Source: DASZBR01 sp033763845
GTDB taxonomy: Bacteria > Pseudomonadota > Gammaproteobacteria > DASZBR01
NCBI GenBank assembly: GCA_033763845.1
Contig: JANRJR010000057.1
Coordinates: 1-14,028, forward strand
Direction of reading: 5' to 3'
DNA length: 14,028 bases
The notes beneath the pieces were generated by a model that was not told the DNA's origin, did no database searches, and saw only the letters and a program-made list of their open reading frames with translations. The position numbers were made by a program, and so were the translations under genes. Below are positions 1 through 7,459 of the stretch, piece after piece; the first letter of the stretch is position 1, and each line of letters opens with the position of its first letter.

Positions 1-2358
1 GGCCTCAGACACATCACGACAAACAGCCTCAACGTCTTTCTCAACAGCTGTAGTTAAAGCAATTTTTACAGCTTCGGGCAATGTTAGCTTTGGGTTTCTC
101 AGTGCTTGTCTCATTTCTGGAACACCGTACCCTGCGATATCTAACATGAGCTTATTATTTTTAAGTAACAGCTCGCGAAAATGGGCTGAATTTTCAATAA
201 GAATATTAAGCCCACAATGATAAGGCTCGCGAATGTAATACATCACCTTATAAATTCCGACTTTTGCTACCGTCTCTGAAACAAATTTTGATGCCGCTTC
301 TTTTTTCAACTGTCCATCTTCCAAGACATTAAACATTTGTTGAATATTCGCAGGATCTTTCTCAAACATATTTATGACCGTTATTCGCGCTTTGGAGACA
401 TTACAACCGCTATCATAATTCAATAAATGACTTCGCTTAGCCATTGCTTGTACTAGAGGATCCTGTTTACTTGACTTTACTAACGCTAAATATTTCTCTT
501 GAAGTCTATTAACTTCTCGCTGGCCAGCAAAATCATTTTTATTTTGCTCCATAGTTAAAAAATTTCTTTCTAACATAAATAATTGAAACGCTATCTGCCA
601 CTCTTTGGGCAAAATCCTATAATCTACATGGCTATAATCGAACTGCCCTAAAAAGATATGTAAAGCACTTTGCAATTGTGTCAAATTAGCGAGGGAGATT
701 TGAGCTTTTTTTTGCAGCATAAGCTCATCTATCATAAAAACATCTAAAAAATTGGCGTTATTTTTACGCAAAATTTCAAGCAAAAACGCTAGCGTAAGAC
801 TCACCGAGTCATATCCTTTAACACTGACATTTGGATCTACAGTATATTCACCCTCAAAAGACAAAAACATTTCATCAAATAATTTCATGGCTTCTTCATA
901 ATTCCCTGCCAAAAATTCATCTCTGGCGTTTTTATATGTACTTTTAGCTTTGGGTATAGGACTTCCTCGTTCCTCACTATTTTGTATATCGTCTTCACTT
1001 GCACTTGTTAGACTTCCCGCAATTAATTCATGTGAAGTTTTCACCCTTGGGAGAGATGCTTTTAGCACACGCTGTGGAGTAGACGTAGCGTTACGATTCC
1101 GCCACCAATTCATGAATCGACCAAAAAATCCTGATGATGGAGACTGCTTAGGTAGAGTGTCTGGAGATATTTTACGCTGAAATGCATCAAGAAATTCATG
1201 GGAGCTTAATAGCACCACTGTAGGTACTACTTCCGAAAAATATTCAGAAAGCCTCAGGGAATACTGCATCTGGTCAGTATAGTAATTTACTTTTTTCTGC
1301 CTTGATGAATTATCGACGACAAGAATTCCCTCCGGCAAAAAAATCTCTAGCCTTGTGAAATCTTTATATTCATCAAGTACTGCATTTAATTCATCCAGAC
1401 TTTTTATTTCAACTTTGGCGGTAAATGGTTTGTGACTGCTCGATTCTTCTTTCCCTTTATCTTTACTGGCAGCGCTTTCAGCTGCTTTATCCACATTGAG
1501 CCTTAATAATGGATGTCCTTGCATCGTCCACTTCATATCATCAAGTAAATCTTGTAACTGTTTAATATCTTTGAACGTACCGACTTTCAACGCCGCATCT
1601 AAAATAGCGTCAGAAAATAATTTATATCTTAAATCACTTTCTCGGGACACAAGCTTTTCTTTTAATTCTATTAATTTAAAAACTAAATCTGGCCGTTTTG
1701 AAATAAGATCACGCTTAAAAACTTCATCATCAAAAAAATAATCCGCCCGTTCGGGATTCTTAAGAATAAAGGCTACTTTAAACTCAACGGGTAATTCATC
1801 TGCTTCTGTTTTATATTTTGCTTGTCGTTTACGCGCATAATACCCGTTATCAGACGCTTCAAAATAACGACGCAAAATAAATTCACTGGGATCTGTTTTT
1901 TCTGCTGCTTCTAATGCTCTATATAATTCATTTCGTCGCCATGGAAAACGAACAGTATCAATTAATCCATATTTTCGAATCGCGTAATGCAATTCCGGTT
2001 TACCCTTCTGAATCATTTGGCGAATTAAATCAGGTTTATTAACAAGCAATCTGCGATATGCTGAGTTGGCTGCCAGAAAAAATTCTGCGTTTTTCGGGTT
2101 TAAAATTAAATCAGTCACAATTTCATGTGGTTGAACTGAATATTGAGGTCTTTTCCCAAGTCGGATCAATATCATTAGATCATGTGCATAAAGGTAAAGA
2201 AAGTGATCTGGATTGAGCTCATCTTCAACACCTACCTGACGAAGCTGCATGGGTTCAGAGCCCGTGAAATAAAAAGTACCGGGCGCTAGATTGGCTGCAG
2301 CAAGATCGGCATCACTTCCAATGAGATTGGGATGTAGGACCTTCTTTTCACTGCTCAT
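1..2358 (-). CDS. Large unrecognised protein with internal ~30-residue repeats, C-terminus outside the window
   Basis: I do not recognise this protein. The frame is open for 786 codons from the ATG at 2358 to the window edge with no stop, so the C-terminus is missing. The start is supported by a GAGGG ribosome binding site about 6 nt upstream. There is no signal peptide or membrane segment, so it is probably cytosolic or delivered elsewhere. Residues 87-116 and 201-230 align without gaps over 30 positions (10 identities, including N-P at the start, R-x-L in the middle, P-D-L near the end and a final I). A weaker related stretch lies at about 724-743. A TPR-like segment containing GNYEEAMKLFDEMF lies near residues 475-500. 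A charged, Ser-rich linker at about 285-305 and a Trp/Arg-rich patch near 410 separate the regions. It is the last visible gene of the uvrY-uvrC-MFS directon, 60 nt behind the 181-residue membrane protein. A secreted effector is possible but unproven, because the C-terminal signal region cannot be seen. Confidence 0.75.
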   Translation of the reverse strand, partial: MSSEKKVLHPNLIGSDADLAAANLAPGTFYFTGSEPMQLRQVGVEDELNPDHFLYLYAHDLMILIRLGKRPQYSVQPHEIVTDLILNPKNAEFFLAANSAYRRLLVNKPDLIRQMIQKGKPELHYAIRKYGLIDTVRFPWRRNELYRALEAAEKTDPSEFILRRYFEASDNGYYARKRQAKYKTEADELPVEFKVAFILKNPERADYFFDDEVFKRDLISKRPDLVFKLIELKEKLVSRESDLRYKLFSDAILDAALKVGTFKDIKQLQDLLDDMKWTMQGHPLLRLNVDKAAESAASKDKGKEESSSHKPFTAKVEIKSLDELNAVLDEYKDFTRLEIFLPEGILVVDNSSRQKKVNYYTDQMQYSLRLSEYFSEVVPTVVLLSSHEFLDAFQRKISPDTLPKQSPSSGFFGRFMNWWRNRNATSTPQRVLKASLPRVKTSHELIAGSLTSASEDDIQNSEERGSPIPKAKSTYKNARDEFLAGNYEEAMKLFDEMFLSFEGEYTVDPNVSVKGYDSVSLTLAFLLEILRKNNANFLDVFMIDELMLQKKAQISLANLTQLQSALHIFLGQFDYSHVDYRILPKEWQIAFQLFMLERNFLTMEQNKNDFAGQREVNRLQEKYLALVKSSKQDPLVQAMAKRSHLLNYDSGCNVSKARITVINMFEKDPANIQQMFNVLEDGQLKKEAASKFVSETVAKVGIYKVMYYIREPYHCGLNILIENSAHFRELLLKNNKLMLDIAGYGVPEMRQALRNPKLTLPEAVKIALTTAVEKDVEAVCRDVSEA

Positions 2359-2399
2359 GCCGCACCCTCTACTTGAACGTCGTTATATTAAGTATAGGT

Positions 2400-2418
2400 C
2401 AAAAATATGAAATTTTTG
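2400..2418. other. Short AT-rich inverted repeat between two minus-strand genes
   Basis: A perfect 7-bp inverted repeat, CAAAAAT / ATTTTTG with a 5-nt centre, sits immediately after the stop codon of the 181-residue protein gene and about 40 nt before the large gene. It is almost entirely A/T, so as an RNA hairpin it would be weak. It could attenuate transcription slightly or form part of the large gene's promoter region. I could not assign a convincing -35/-10 pair here. Confidence 0.3.
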
Positions 2419-2964
2419 TTAACCACTGGTTTTTGTGAGCCCAGTAGGACGGGCGCCCCCTTCATCTTTAAACGTCTCTGAGGCCAAAACATCCATTTTT
2501 AAAGACAGCGCACTAAAACGTGCCTTAATGCCTAGAAAAAATGATTTAAACCTTAAACCAGCCCCACTTCCACCCTCAGATTCTACTTTATGCGATTGCA
2601 TCAAAGTGGGTGCAGATTTGGATTTCGCTTCCACTACTTTTGAAGATAGTTTTTCGTTAGCCACCACTTTGTCATGAACCCATTTAGTCAAGCCGATCGC
2701 ACCAAACGCAAAAGCAGCTTCACATAAAACATGCGCCGCGCGCACAACGTGAAAACCTAATACATGCACACCGACCACGTGCACACTCGCCAATGCGATA
2801 GCCGCAACACCAAAACCAATCGCAATATTTTTCGCAGCACTTCCTATTGAAGATCTTATTTTACGAAACATTTCCGCTCTTTTATGCTGGCGATCAATGA
2901 CGGGCTTTACCACCGAAAGAATATAATTTTCATAGTCTTCACCATGCTTATCAGGATTGTACAT
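2419..2964 (-). CDS. Unknown 181-residue protein with a histidine-periodic hydrophobic hairpin
   Basis: No family recognised. An in-frame ATG lies at 2970, but the GGAG ribosome binding site (2971-2974) abuts it with no spacing. The second ATG at 2964 sits 6 nt away, so I choose 2964 (181 residues). The N-terminal ~42 residues are charged. Residues ~44-93 form one long hydrophobic stretch that could be two membrane helices. The C-terminal ~85 residues are basic and Ser/Lys-rich. Inside the hydrophobic part are successive pentads VHVVG, VHVLG, FHVVR followed by AAHVL, placing His at a 5,5,6-residue spacing. This fits a membrane-inserted or membrane-associated protein with soluble ends. It lies in the directon between the MFS transporter and the large unknown protein. 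Function is unknown; a metal- or proton-related role, or host-membrane insertion, is speculation only. Confidence 0.7.
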   Translation of the reverse strand: MYNPDKHGEDYENYILSVVKPVIDRQHKRAEMFRKIRSSIGSAAKNIAIGFGVAAIALASVHVVGVHVLGFHVVRAAHVLCEAAFAFGAIGLTKWVHDKVVANEKLSSKVVEAKSKSAPTLMQSHKVESEGGSGAGLRFKSFFLGIKARFSALSLKMDVLASETFKDEGGARPTGLTKTSG

Positions 2965-3008
2965 TGTCATCTCCGTTAAGAATTGCCTCGAAATCAGTGT
3001 AAATCAAC

Positions 3009-3020
3009 AACCTTAAGGTT
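3009..3020. promoter_or_regulatory. 12-bp perfect palindrome after the MFS gene
   Basis: AACCTTAAGGTT is a perfect palindrome, 3 nt past the MFS stop codon and about 45 nt before the start of the 181-residue protein gene. With no loop it cannot make a good RNA hairpin, so a protein-binding dyad is the more natural reading. This rests on the palindrome alone. Confidence 0.25.
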
Positions 3021-3023
3021 TTG

Positions 3024-4271
3024 TTAAATCTTGGGTTCTTTCACAAAAAACAGCAAAACCCCCGCCAAAAGTAAGTACAGCGGCAATACACAAAACGCCA
3101 TTTTATAGTCCGTTAATGAAAAATGACGCACGCCGTCTACCAATTTTCCTGACCAATGAAGATCCAAAAACTTGCCCACTAATGGCTCTGTCACTGCACC
3201 AAAAATATCACCACCGGTGTTGATCATCGCAACGACCGTTGCAGTCATAAATATGACATTCGTGTCTTTGGCAACCGCAAACGCCAACATAAATGCACCC
3301 GTGAAAAATCCAAATAAAAACATCAGCGCACTAATTTCCGTTGCATTTAATTGCGAAGAATAAATAACGGGCAATAACGCTAAACAACTTAAAAACGCAC
3401 TGACTTGCATGACAATTCGGCGTTTTCGTAATTTATCTGAAATTAAACCTAGTATCGGACTGCCAAATCCCAAACCAATAAATATCCAAGATAATAACAT
3501 TGACGCACGCTCTAAACTTAAATGATGCGCCGCTTGTAAAAAGGGATTTCCCCACAACCCACCCAATACTGCCAAAGGCGAAAAAGCTAAACCCGAATAA
3601 CAAAATAATAACCAATTTTGTCGACTGGTTAAGACTTTAACTAAATCCTTTTTATTCCATTCTTGTTTTTTGGATGATTGAGATTGAACTGGATATTTAT
3701 CCCTCACCAAAGCAAAAAATAAAACAGCAATAATAATTCCTAACATCGCAACAAAAAACAGCATGTCTCGCCAACCGATGGAATGCAAAACCATCACCAA
3801 TGGTGCTTCACCAAACACCGCACCTAACATCACAGCTGTTGCTAACAAACCACTCACAAATGCAAAATGTCGCGAATCAAAATATTCTGCCGTCATTTTT
3901 AAATAATTAACGGTCGCAAATGCAACACCCATACCAATTACAGTACGCGAAATTAATGCTGTGGTTAAATCATGCGAACGACTAAAAACATAAGTCGCAA
4001 CTGCACAAATTAAAATCGCTGCCGTTGTCATTTTATGTGCGCCGTATTTATCCAATAACGGGCCCGCAAAAACTTGAACCACTAAATAGCCATAAAAATA
4101 TACTGCAGCTAAATTTCCCAATTGCGTACCATTAATATTAAACACACGCATTAAATCGCTGGTCATAATGCCGGGCGATACATATAAAATATATTTATAA
4201 AATAAAAATGATGCGCATAATGCGATTACTATCCAGGGATAATAGGGTTTTTTGGCGAGTGCTGATTTCAT
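3024..4271 (-). CDS. Major facilitator superfamily (MFS) transporter
   Basis: A 415-residue inner-membrane secondary transporter with about 12 hydrophobic helices and a charged central loop (about residues 200-220), the usual 6+6 MFS layout. The family's loop 2-3 signature is visible as GPLLDKYGAHKM. A second-half counterpart, GLISDKLRKRR, lies after helix 8. The frame extends 8 codons further upstream to 4295, inside uvrC. However, a strong AGGAGAG ribosome binding site formed by the last uvrC codons points to the ATG at 4271, which begins MKSALAKK. That ATG is one nucleotide after the uvrC stop, so translational coupling is likely. Substrate cannot be told; proteins of this type in Legionella and Coxiella are often amino acid, nucleoside or organic acid carriers (family knowledge). 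In many relatives pgsA follows uvrC, but this gene takes that place here. Confidence 0.88.
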   Translation of the reverse strand: MKSALAKKPYYPWIVIALCASFLFYKYILYVSPGIMTSDLMRVFNINGTQLGNLAAVYFYGYLVVQVFAGPLLDKYGAHKMTTAAILICAVATYVFSRSHDLTTALISRTVIGMGVAFATVNYLKMTAEYFDSRHFAFVSGLLATAVMLGAVFGEAPLVMVLHSIGWRDMLFFVAMLGIIIAVLFFALVRDKYPVQSQSSKKQEWNKKDLVKVLTSRQNWLLFCYSGLAFSPLAVLGGLWGNPFLQAAHHLSLERASMLLSWIFIGLGFGSPILGLISDKLRKRRIVMQVSAFLSCLALLPVIYSSQLNATEISALMFLFGFFTGAFMLAFAVAKDTNVIFMTATVVAMINTGGDIFGAVTEPLVGKFLDLHWSGKLVDGVRHFSLTDYKMAFCVLPLYLLLAGVLLFFVKEPKI

Positions 4272-4272
4272 A

Positions 4273-5898
4273 CTACGCTCTCCTCTTTCGTTCATTACTG
4301 CGTTTTTTTTGTCGATGACTCATCAGCGCAAAACGATGCGATTCATCGCGTATATGCTGGATTAGATGCAAGGCTTCCGAGTCTGATGGAATGAGCATAG
4401 CGGTTTTTTGGCCCGAGAGGAACAACTGTTCATCTCCAGGACGCCGATCGGGGCCTTTGCTGACCGCTATCAAAAGCGAAGGTTTTCGATGTAATTCCTC
4501 GAAAGCTTCTTCAGCTTTTTTCAACTGCCCTTTTCCGCCATCAATAAAAATAATGTCTGGCAACATTTCCATTTTTTTATAACGCCGGAATACTACTTGT
4601 TTTATTGCTGCATAATCATCGCTAGCCGTAATTCCTGTAATATTAAATTTGCGGTAAAGTTTTTTCGCGGGGCCTGCTTGATCAAAAACCACACACGACG
4701 CTACGGTCGCCTCACCCAGATGATGACTAATATCAAAACACTCTAAACGTTCAGGCAACTTAGCCAATTTCAACACTTTTTGTAATTCAGCTAATCGGGA
4801 CGCATAACGATTTTCTGTGATCATCTTACTTTCAAGCGCTTGCTGACCTGTCACTTCAGCCATTTCAATCCAACGTTTTTGCTCACCACGCACGGCGACT
4901 TTAACTTTTACCTGTAACGCTAAAGACAATAACTCAGCCTCTTCTAGTTTAATCTTTAAAATAATTTCTTTCGGTTTTGACTGGCTAAATCCAATGTAAT
5001 ATTGACTAATAAACGCACTGAGTATTTCTTCATCTGAAGTTTCAAATGTCATCTTGGGATAGAATATTTGATGATGAATTAAATTACCTTCTCGAATGGA
5101 TAATACTTCAATTGCCTTGACGGCAGCCTGTGAAATCACGACAAACACATCACTGTCGACTTTAGATGTCGTGACCGCTTGCTTAATTTGAATATGATCC
5201 AAACTTTTGATTTGATCACGTAGTTTTGAAGCCAATTCATACGCTTGTGAATCTGACGCCTCTTTCATTTCTTTTTTTAATAACTGAATCACTTCACGAC
5301 TTCGACCGGTTAATAATAATTCAGCGTGCTTAATATCTTCTTCATAATTTTTATTGGAAATATAACCCACACACGGCGCTGTACATTTCTGCAATTGATA
5401 CAACAAACACGGGCGCGAACGATTTTTAAAGAAGCTATCGCGACATGTACGCAGCTTAAATATGGCCTGAATTAACTTCACGGATTCGCGAACCGCTAAA
5501 CCACTGGTATACGGCCCAAAGTATTTAGCATGGCGAGAACGTGTACCACGATAAGATGTCAACCTCGGAAATTCATGATTGGACAACATAATATAAGGAT
5601 ACGATTTGTCATCACGCAAGAGAATATTGTATTTCGGCAGAAATTTTTTAATTAATTGGTTTTCTAGCAGTAAGGCTTCAGTTTCATTATGCGTAATAAT
5701 GACTTCAATACGTTCAATTTGTTGAACCAAATTATGAATACGTTGATTGGCATGCGCGCGTGAAAAATAACTATTTACGCGCTTTTTTAAATTGATGGCT
5801 TTACCGACATACAGAACCGTTCCGCTGGCATCCATCATTTGATAAATACCGGGTGAAGAAGATAATGACGCTAAAAACTCACGAGAAATCGCTGCTAT
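4273..5898 (-). CDS. uvrC: UvrC, excinuclease ABC subunit C, with a non-canonical start and no C-terminal HhH domain
   Basis: UvrC makes the dual incisions around UvrB-marked DNA lesions. The first ATG in frame (5838) lies after the N-terminal PGIY motif. The frame continues upstream as FLASLSSSPGIYQMMDA, which matches the family, but contains no ATG, GTG or TTG. The best-placed starts are ATA at 5898 (6 nt after an AAGGAG site) or ATT at 5889. From ATA the protein is 541 residues. Visible are the GIY-YIG nuclease (GIY ~17-19, YVG ~30-32), four Fe-S-type cysteines (first at ~152, spacing C-x11-C-x7-C-x3-C as in E. coli), a UVR domain (ASKLRDQI), and the RNase H-like nuclease with ECFDISH (Asp ~389), IDGGKGQ (Asp ~453) and HIRDESH. 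It stops after the basic tail following HIRDESH, about 55 residues short of E. coli UvrC. The missing part is the (HhH)2 DNA-binding domain. It overlaps the uvrY stop codon. Confidence 0.92.
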   Translation of the reverse strand: MAAISREFLASLSSSPGIYQMMDASGTVLYVGKAINLKKRVNSYFSRAHANQRIHNLVQQIERIEVIITHNETEALLLENQLIKKFLPKYNILLRDDKSYPYIMLSNHEFPRLTSYRGTRSRHAKYFGPYTSGLAVRESVKLIQAIFKLRTCRDSFFKNRSRPCLLYQLQKCTAPCVGYISNKNYEEDIKHAELLLTGRSREVIQLLKKEMKEASDSQAYELASKLRDQIKSLDHIQIKQAVTTSKVDSDVFVVISQAAVKAIEVLSIREGNLIHHQIFYPKMTFETSDEEILSAFISQYYIGFSQSKPKEIILKIKLEEAELLSLALQVKVKVAVRGEQKRWIEMAEVTGQQALESKMITENRYASRLAELQKVLKLAKLPERLECFDISHHLGEATVASCVVFDQAGPAKKLYRKFNITGITASDDYAAIKQVVFRRYKKMEMLPDIIFIDGGKGQLKKAEEAFEELHRKPSLLIAVSKGPDRRPGDEQLFLSGQKTAMLIPSDSEALHLIQHIRDESHRFALMSHRQKKRSNERKRRA

Positions 5899-6587
5899 TC
5901 TAAATCTCCTTTTTCAACATCCACCAATCCGTGACGAATAGCAATGTGCGCTAATTCAACATCGGTGGTTGCACCTAATTTTGTATATAAACGATAACGA
6001 TACGTATTTACGGTCTTAGAGGTAATATTTAATTTTTCTGCGATCTGTTGAATTTTTGCACCGTGACCTAACATAATTAACACCTGTAATTCTCGCTCGG
6101 AAAGTGTTTTGATTAATGACGGATCGGACATGCGACCGTCTTCGTCTACACCTGCTTTTACACTACGAATCGCTAAACTTTGCGCAATTTCTGCACTCAC
6201 ATAATGTTGACCGACAGACACACGACGAATGGCTTCTAATAATTCTGCGGTTGAACAATTTTTTGCAATAAACCCAGCTGCGCCTGTTTGAATTAATTTA
6301 GCTGGATAGGGATCTTCGTTATACGACGAAACTGCAATAACTTTAACTTCGGGAAAAGAATGCACTAAACGTCGCGTTGTTTCTAAACCACCAATGCCTG
6401 GCATTTTAATATCCATTAACACCACATCCGGTCTTTTTTCGCGAACCATTTTTAATGCAAGCTCACCGGTTTGAGCATCACCAATCACTTCAATGTCATT
6501 TTCGGATTCTAATAATGCTTTAAGTCCCGTCCTCACTAACTCATGATCATCGACCACAAGTACCGTTATCTTCCGCTGGGCCATCAT
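5895..6587 (-). CDS. uvrY: GacA/UvrY-family two-component response regulator
   Basis: A cytoplasmic NarL/FixJ-class regulator: an N-terminal receiver domain followed by a LuxR-type helix-turn-helix. The receiver shows the acidic pair in VVDDHE, the phospho-acceptor Asp in VLMDIKMPG (about residue 59), a Ser in VIAVSSY and the conserved Lys in FIAKN. The DNA-binding part begins LSERELQVL and contains ITSKTVNTYRYRL. An in-frame ATG at 6605 exists, but the GGAG ribosome binding site lies between it and the ATG at 6587 (5 nt spacing), so I start at 6587 (230 residues). The uvrY-uvrC pairing is the typical gammaproteobacterial arrangement. In that family (BarA/UvrY, GacS/GacA, LetS/LetA) the regulator switches on small RNAs that titrate CsrA. 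No cognate sensor kinase or Csr-type small RNA is seen here. It follows tRNA-Ser closely and overlaps uvrC. Confidence 0.93.
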   Translation of the reverse strand: MMAQRKITVLVVDDHELVRTGLKALLESENDIEVIGDAQTGELALKMVREKRPDVVLMDIKMPGIGGLETTRRLVHSFPEVKVIAVSSYNEDPYPAKLIQTGAAGFIAKNCSTAELLEAIRRVSVGQHYVSAEIAQSLAIRSVKAGVDEDGRMSDPSLIKTLSERELQVLIMLGHGAKIQQIAEKLNITSKTVNTYRYRLYTKLGATTDVELAHIAIRHGLVDVEKGDLE

Positions 6588-6616
6588 TGATGCTCCGTTT
6601 CTCATGTATGGTTATT

Positions 6617-6707
6617 TGGCGGAGAGGCAGGGATTCGAACCCTGGAAGGGGGGATGCCCCTTAACGGTTTTCAAGACCGCCGCTTTCAACCGCTCAGCCA
6701 CCTCTCC
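6617..6707 (-). tRNA. tRNA-Ser (anticodon UGA)
   Basis: A 91-nt class II tRNA on the minus strand. The 5' acceptor GGAGAGG (6701-6707) pairs with CCTCTCC (6621-6627), followed by discriminator G and an encoded CCA (6617-6619). The anticodon loop CTTGAAA gives anticodon UGA (6671-6673). There is a long variable arm with a C-rich stem, as expected for tRNA-Ser, and a T-arm containing GGTTCGAATCC. The CCA end lies only 29 nt before the uvrY start on the same strand. Confidence 0.97.
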
Positions 6708-6720
6708 ACAGAACGGCCAT

Positions 6721-6726
6721 TTTATA
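6721..6726 (-). promoter_or_regulatory. Possible -10 element for the tRNA-Ser/uvrY transcript
   Basis: TATAAA on the minus strand lies 13 nt before the tRNA-Ser 5' end, giving a start site a few bases ahead of the mature tRNA. The -35 region (TATAGC at about 17 nt spacing) is poor. It overlaps the upstream part of the divergent yccA promoter. Confidence 0.35.
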
Positions 6727-6742
6727 GAGAGATCCTTATTTA

Positions 6743-6751
6743 TGCTATACT
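6743..6751 (+). promoter_or_regulatory. Extended -10 promoter for the yccA operon
   Basis: TGCTATACT is an extended -10 (TG, one base, TATACT) 29 nt upstream of the yccA start codon. The -35 position (near 6722-6728, TTATAG/TATAGA) is weak, which is tolerated with an extended -10. Transcription would start near 6758 and drive the plus-strand run that begins with yccA. Confidence 0.6.
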
Positions 6752-6780
6752 CGTGCACTTGATATTTTTAGGAGAAAGTA

Positions 6781-7455
6781 ATGAATCAAGACAGCATTGT
6801 CGTTCGTTCAAACAGTTTTTCTTCAGCACTGAGCACCAACAGTATTTTACAAAAAACCTATGCTTTGCTTGCGGCAACATTGTTATTCAGTGGCGCGACA
6901 GCAGGTTATGCCATGATAACCAATGCGCTTCCGCTGAATCCCTTTATCGTGTTAGCAGGTTATTTTGGGTTATTAATTTTGACAAATGTATTACGCAACA
7001 GCGGCTGGGGCTTATTATCTGTTTTTGCTCTCACCGGTTTTATGGGATACACCTTAGGACCTATCGTTAACTTATATCTCACTCAGTTAGCCAACGGCCA
7101 TCAGATAGTCTTCATGGCATTAGGTGGAACAGGAGCCATTTTCGTCGTTCTTTCTGCCTATGCGTTAATCAGCAAGAAAGACTTTAGTTTTATGTCTGGA
7201 TTTATCATGACGGGTTTGGTCGTGGCCTTTCTTGCCGGCATTGCCAGCATCTTTATGCATATGCCAGCGCTTTCTCTCGCAGTATCGTCTGCGTTTATTC
7301 TTTTATCGTCAGGCGTGATCTTGTTACAAACCGGCGCAATTATTAACGGCGGTGAAACCAATTATATTTCTGCGACCATTACGTTATATGTTTCGCTCTA
7401 CAATATTTTCTTAAGTTTGCTCCAATTATTAAGCGCATTCAGCAACCGCGACTAA
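6781..7455 (+). CDS. yccA: Bax inhibitor-1/YccA family inner-membrane protein
   Basis: A 224-residue integral membrane protein with about seven hydrophobic helices after a ~25-residue polar N-terminus, close to the 219 residues of E. coli YccA. Features typical of the family are the N-terminal LQKTYALLAATLLFSG stretch, the glycine-rich TM3-4 region (GFMGYTLGPI), and a C-terminal half with ALISKKDFSFMSGFI followed by LQTGAIINGGETNYISATI and LYVSLYNIFLSLLQLL. E. coli YccA binds and modulates the FtsH protease, which degrades unassembled membrane proteins (family knowledge). The start is set by AGGAG with 6 nt spacing. The gene heads a plus-strand run with tusD 4 nt behind, an arrangement also known from pseudomonads, where yccA precedes the tus cluster. 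Confidence 0.9.
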   Translation: MNQDSIVVRSNSFSSALSTNSILQKTYALLAATLLFSGATAGYAMITNALPLNPFIVLAGYFGLLILTNVLRNSGWGLLSVFALTGFMGYTLGPIVNLYLTQLANGHQIVFMALGGTGAIFVVLSAYALISKKDFSFMSGFIMTGLVVAFLAGIASIFMHMPALSLAVSSAFILLSSGVILLQTGAIINGGETNYISATITLYVSLYNIFLSLLQLLSAFSNRD

Positions 7456-7459
7456 TCTC

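Noticed and set aside
950..1741. Two plus-strand open frames (950-1180, 1496-1741)
   Set aside because: They lie antisense inside the 786-codon minus-strand gene, with no ribosome binding sites and no recognisable sequence.
2385..2400. TTGACC and TATACT near the start of the large gene as a promoter
   Set aside because: The two boxes are directly adjacent on the minus strand and not 16-18 nt apart; no well-spaced partner was found for either.
4273..5898. uvrC as a pseudogene because of its odd start and short C-terminus
   Set aside because: All nuclease and Fe-S residues are intact, there is no internal stop, and the ribosome binding site and downstream coupling are well formed.
6654..7070. 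A 138-codon plus-strand open frame across the tRNA-Ser gene and the start of yccA
   Set aside because: It reads through the antisense of a clear tRNA and overlaps yccA in another frame; the product has no family features.
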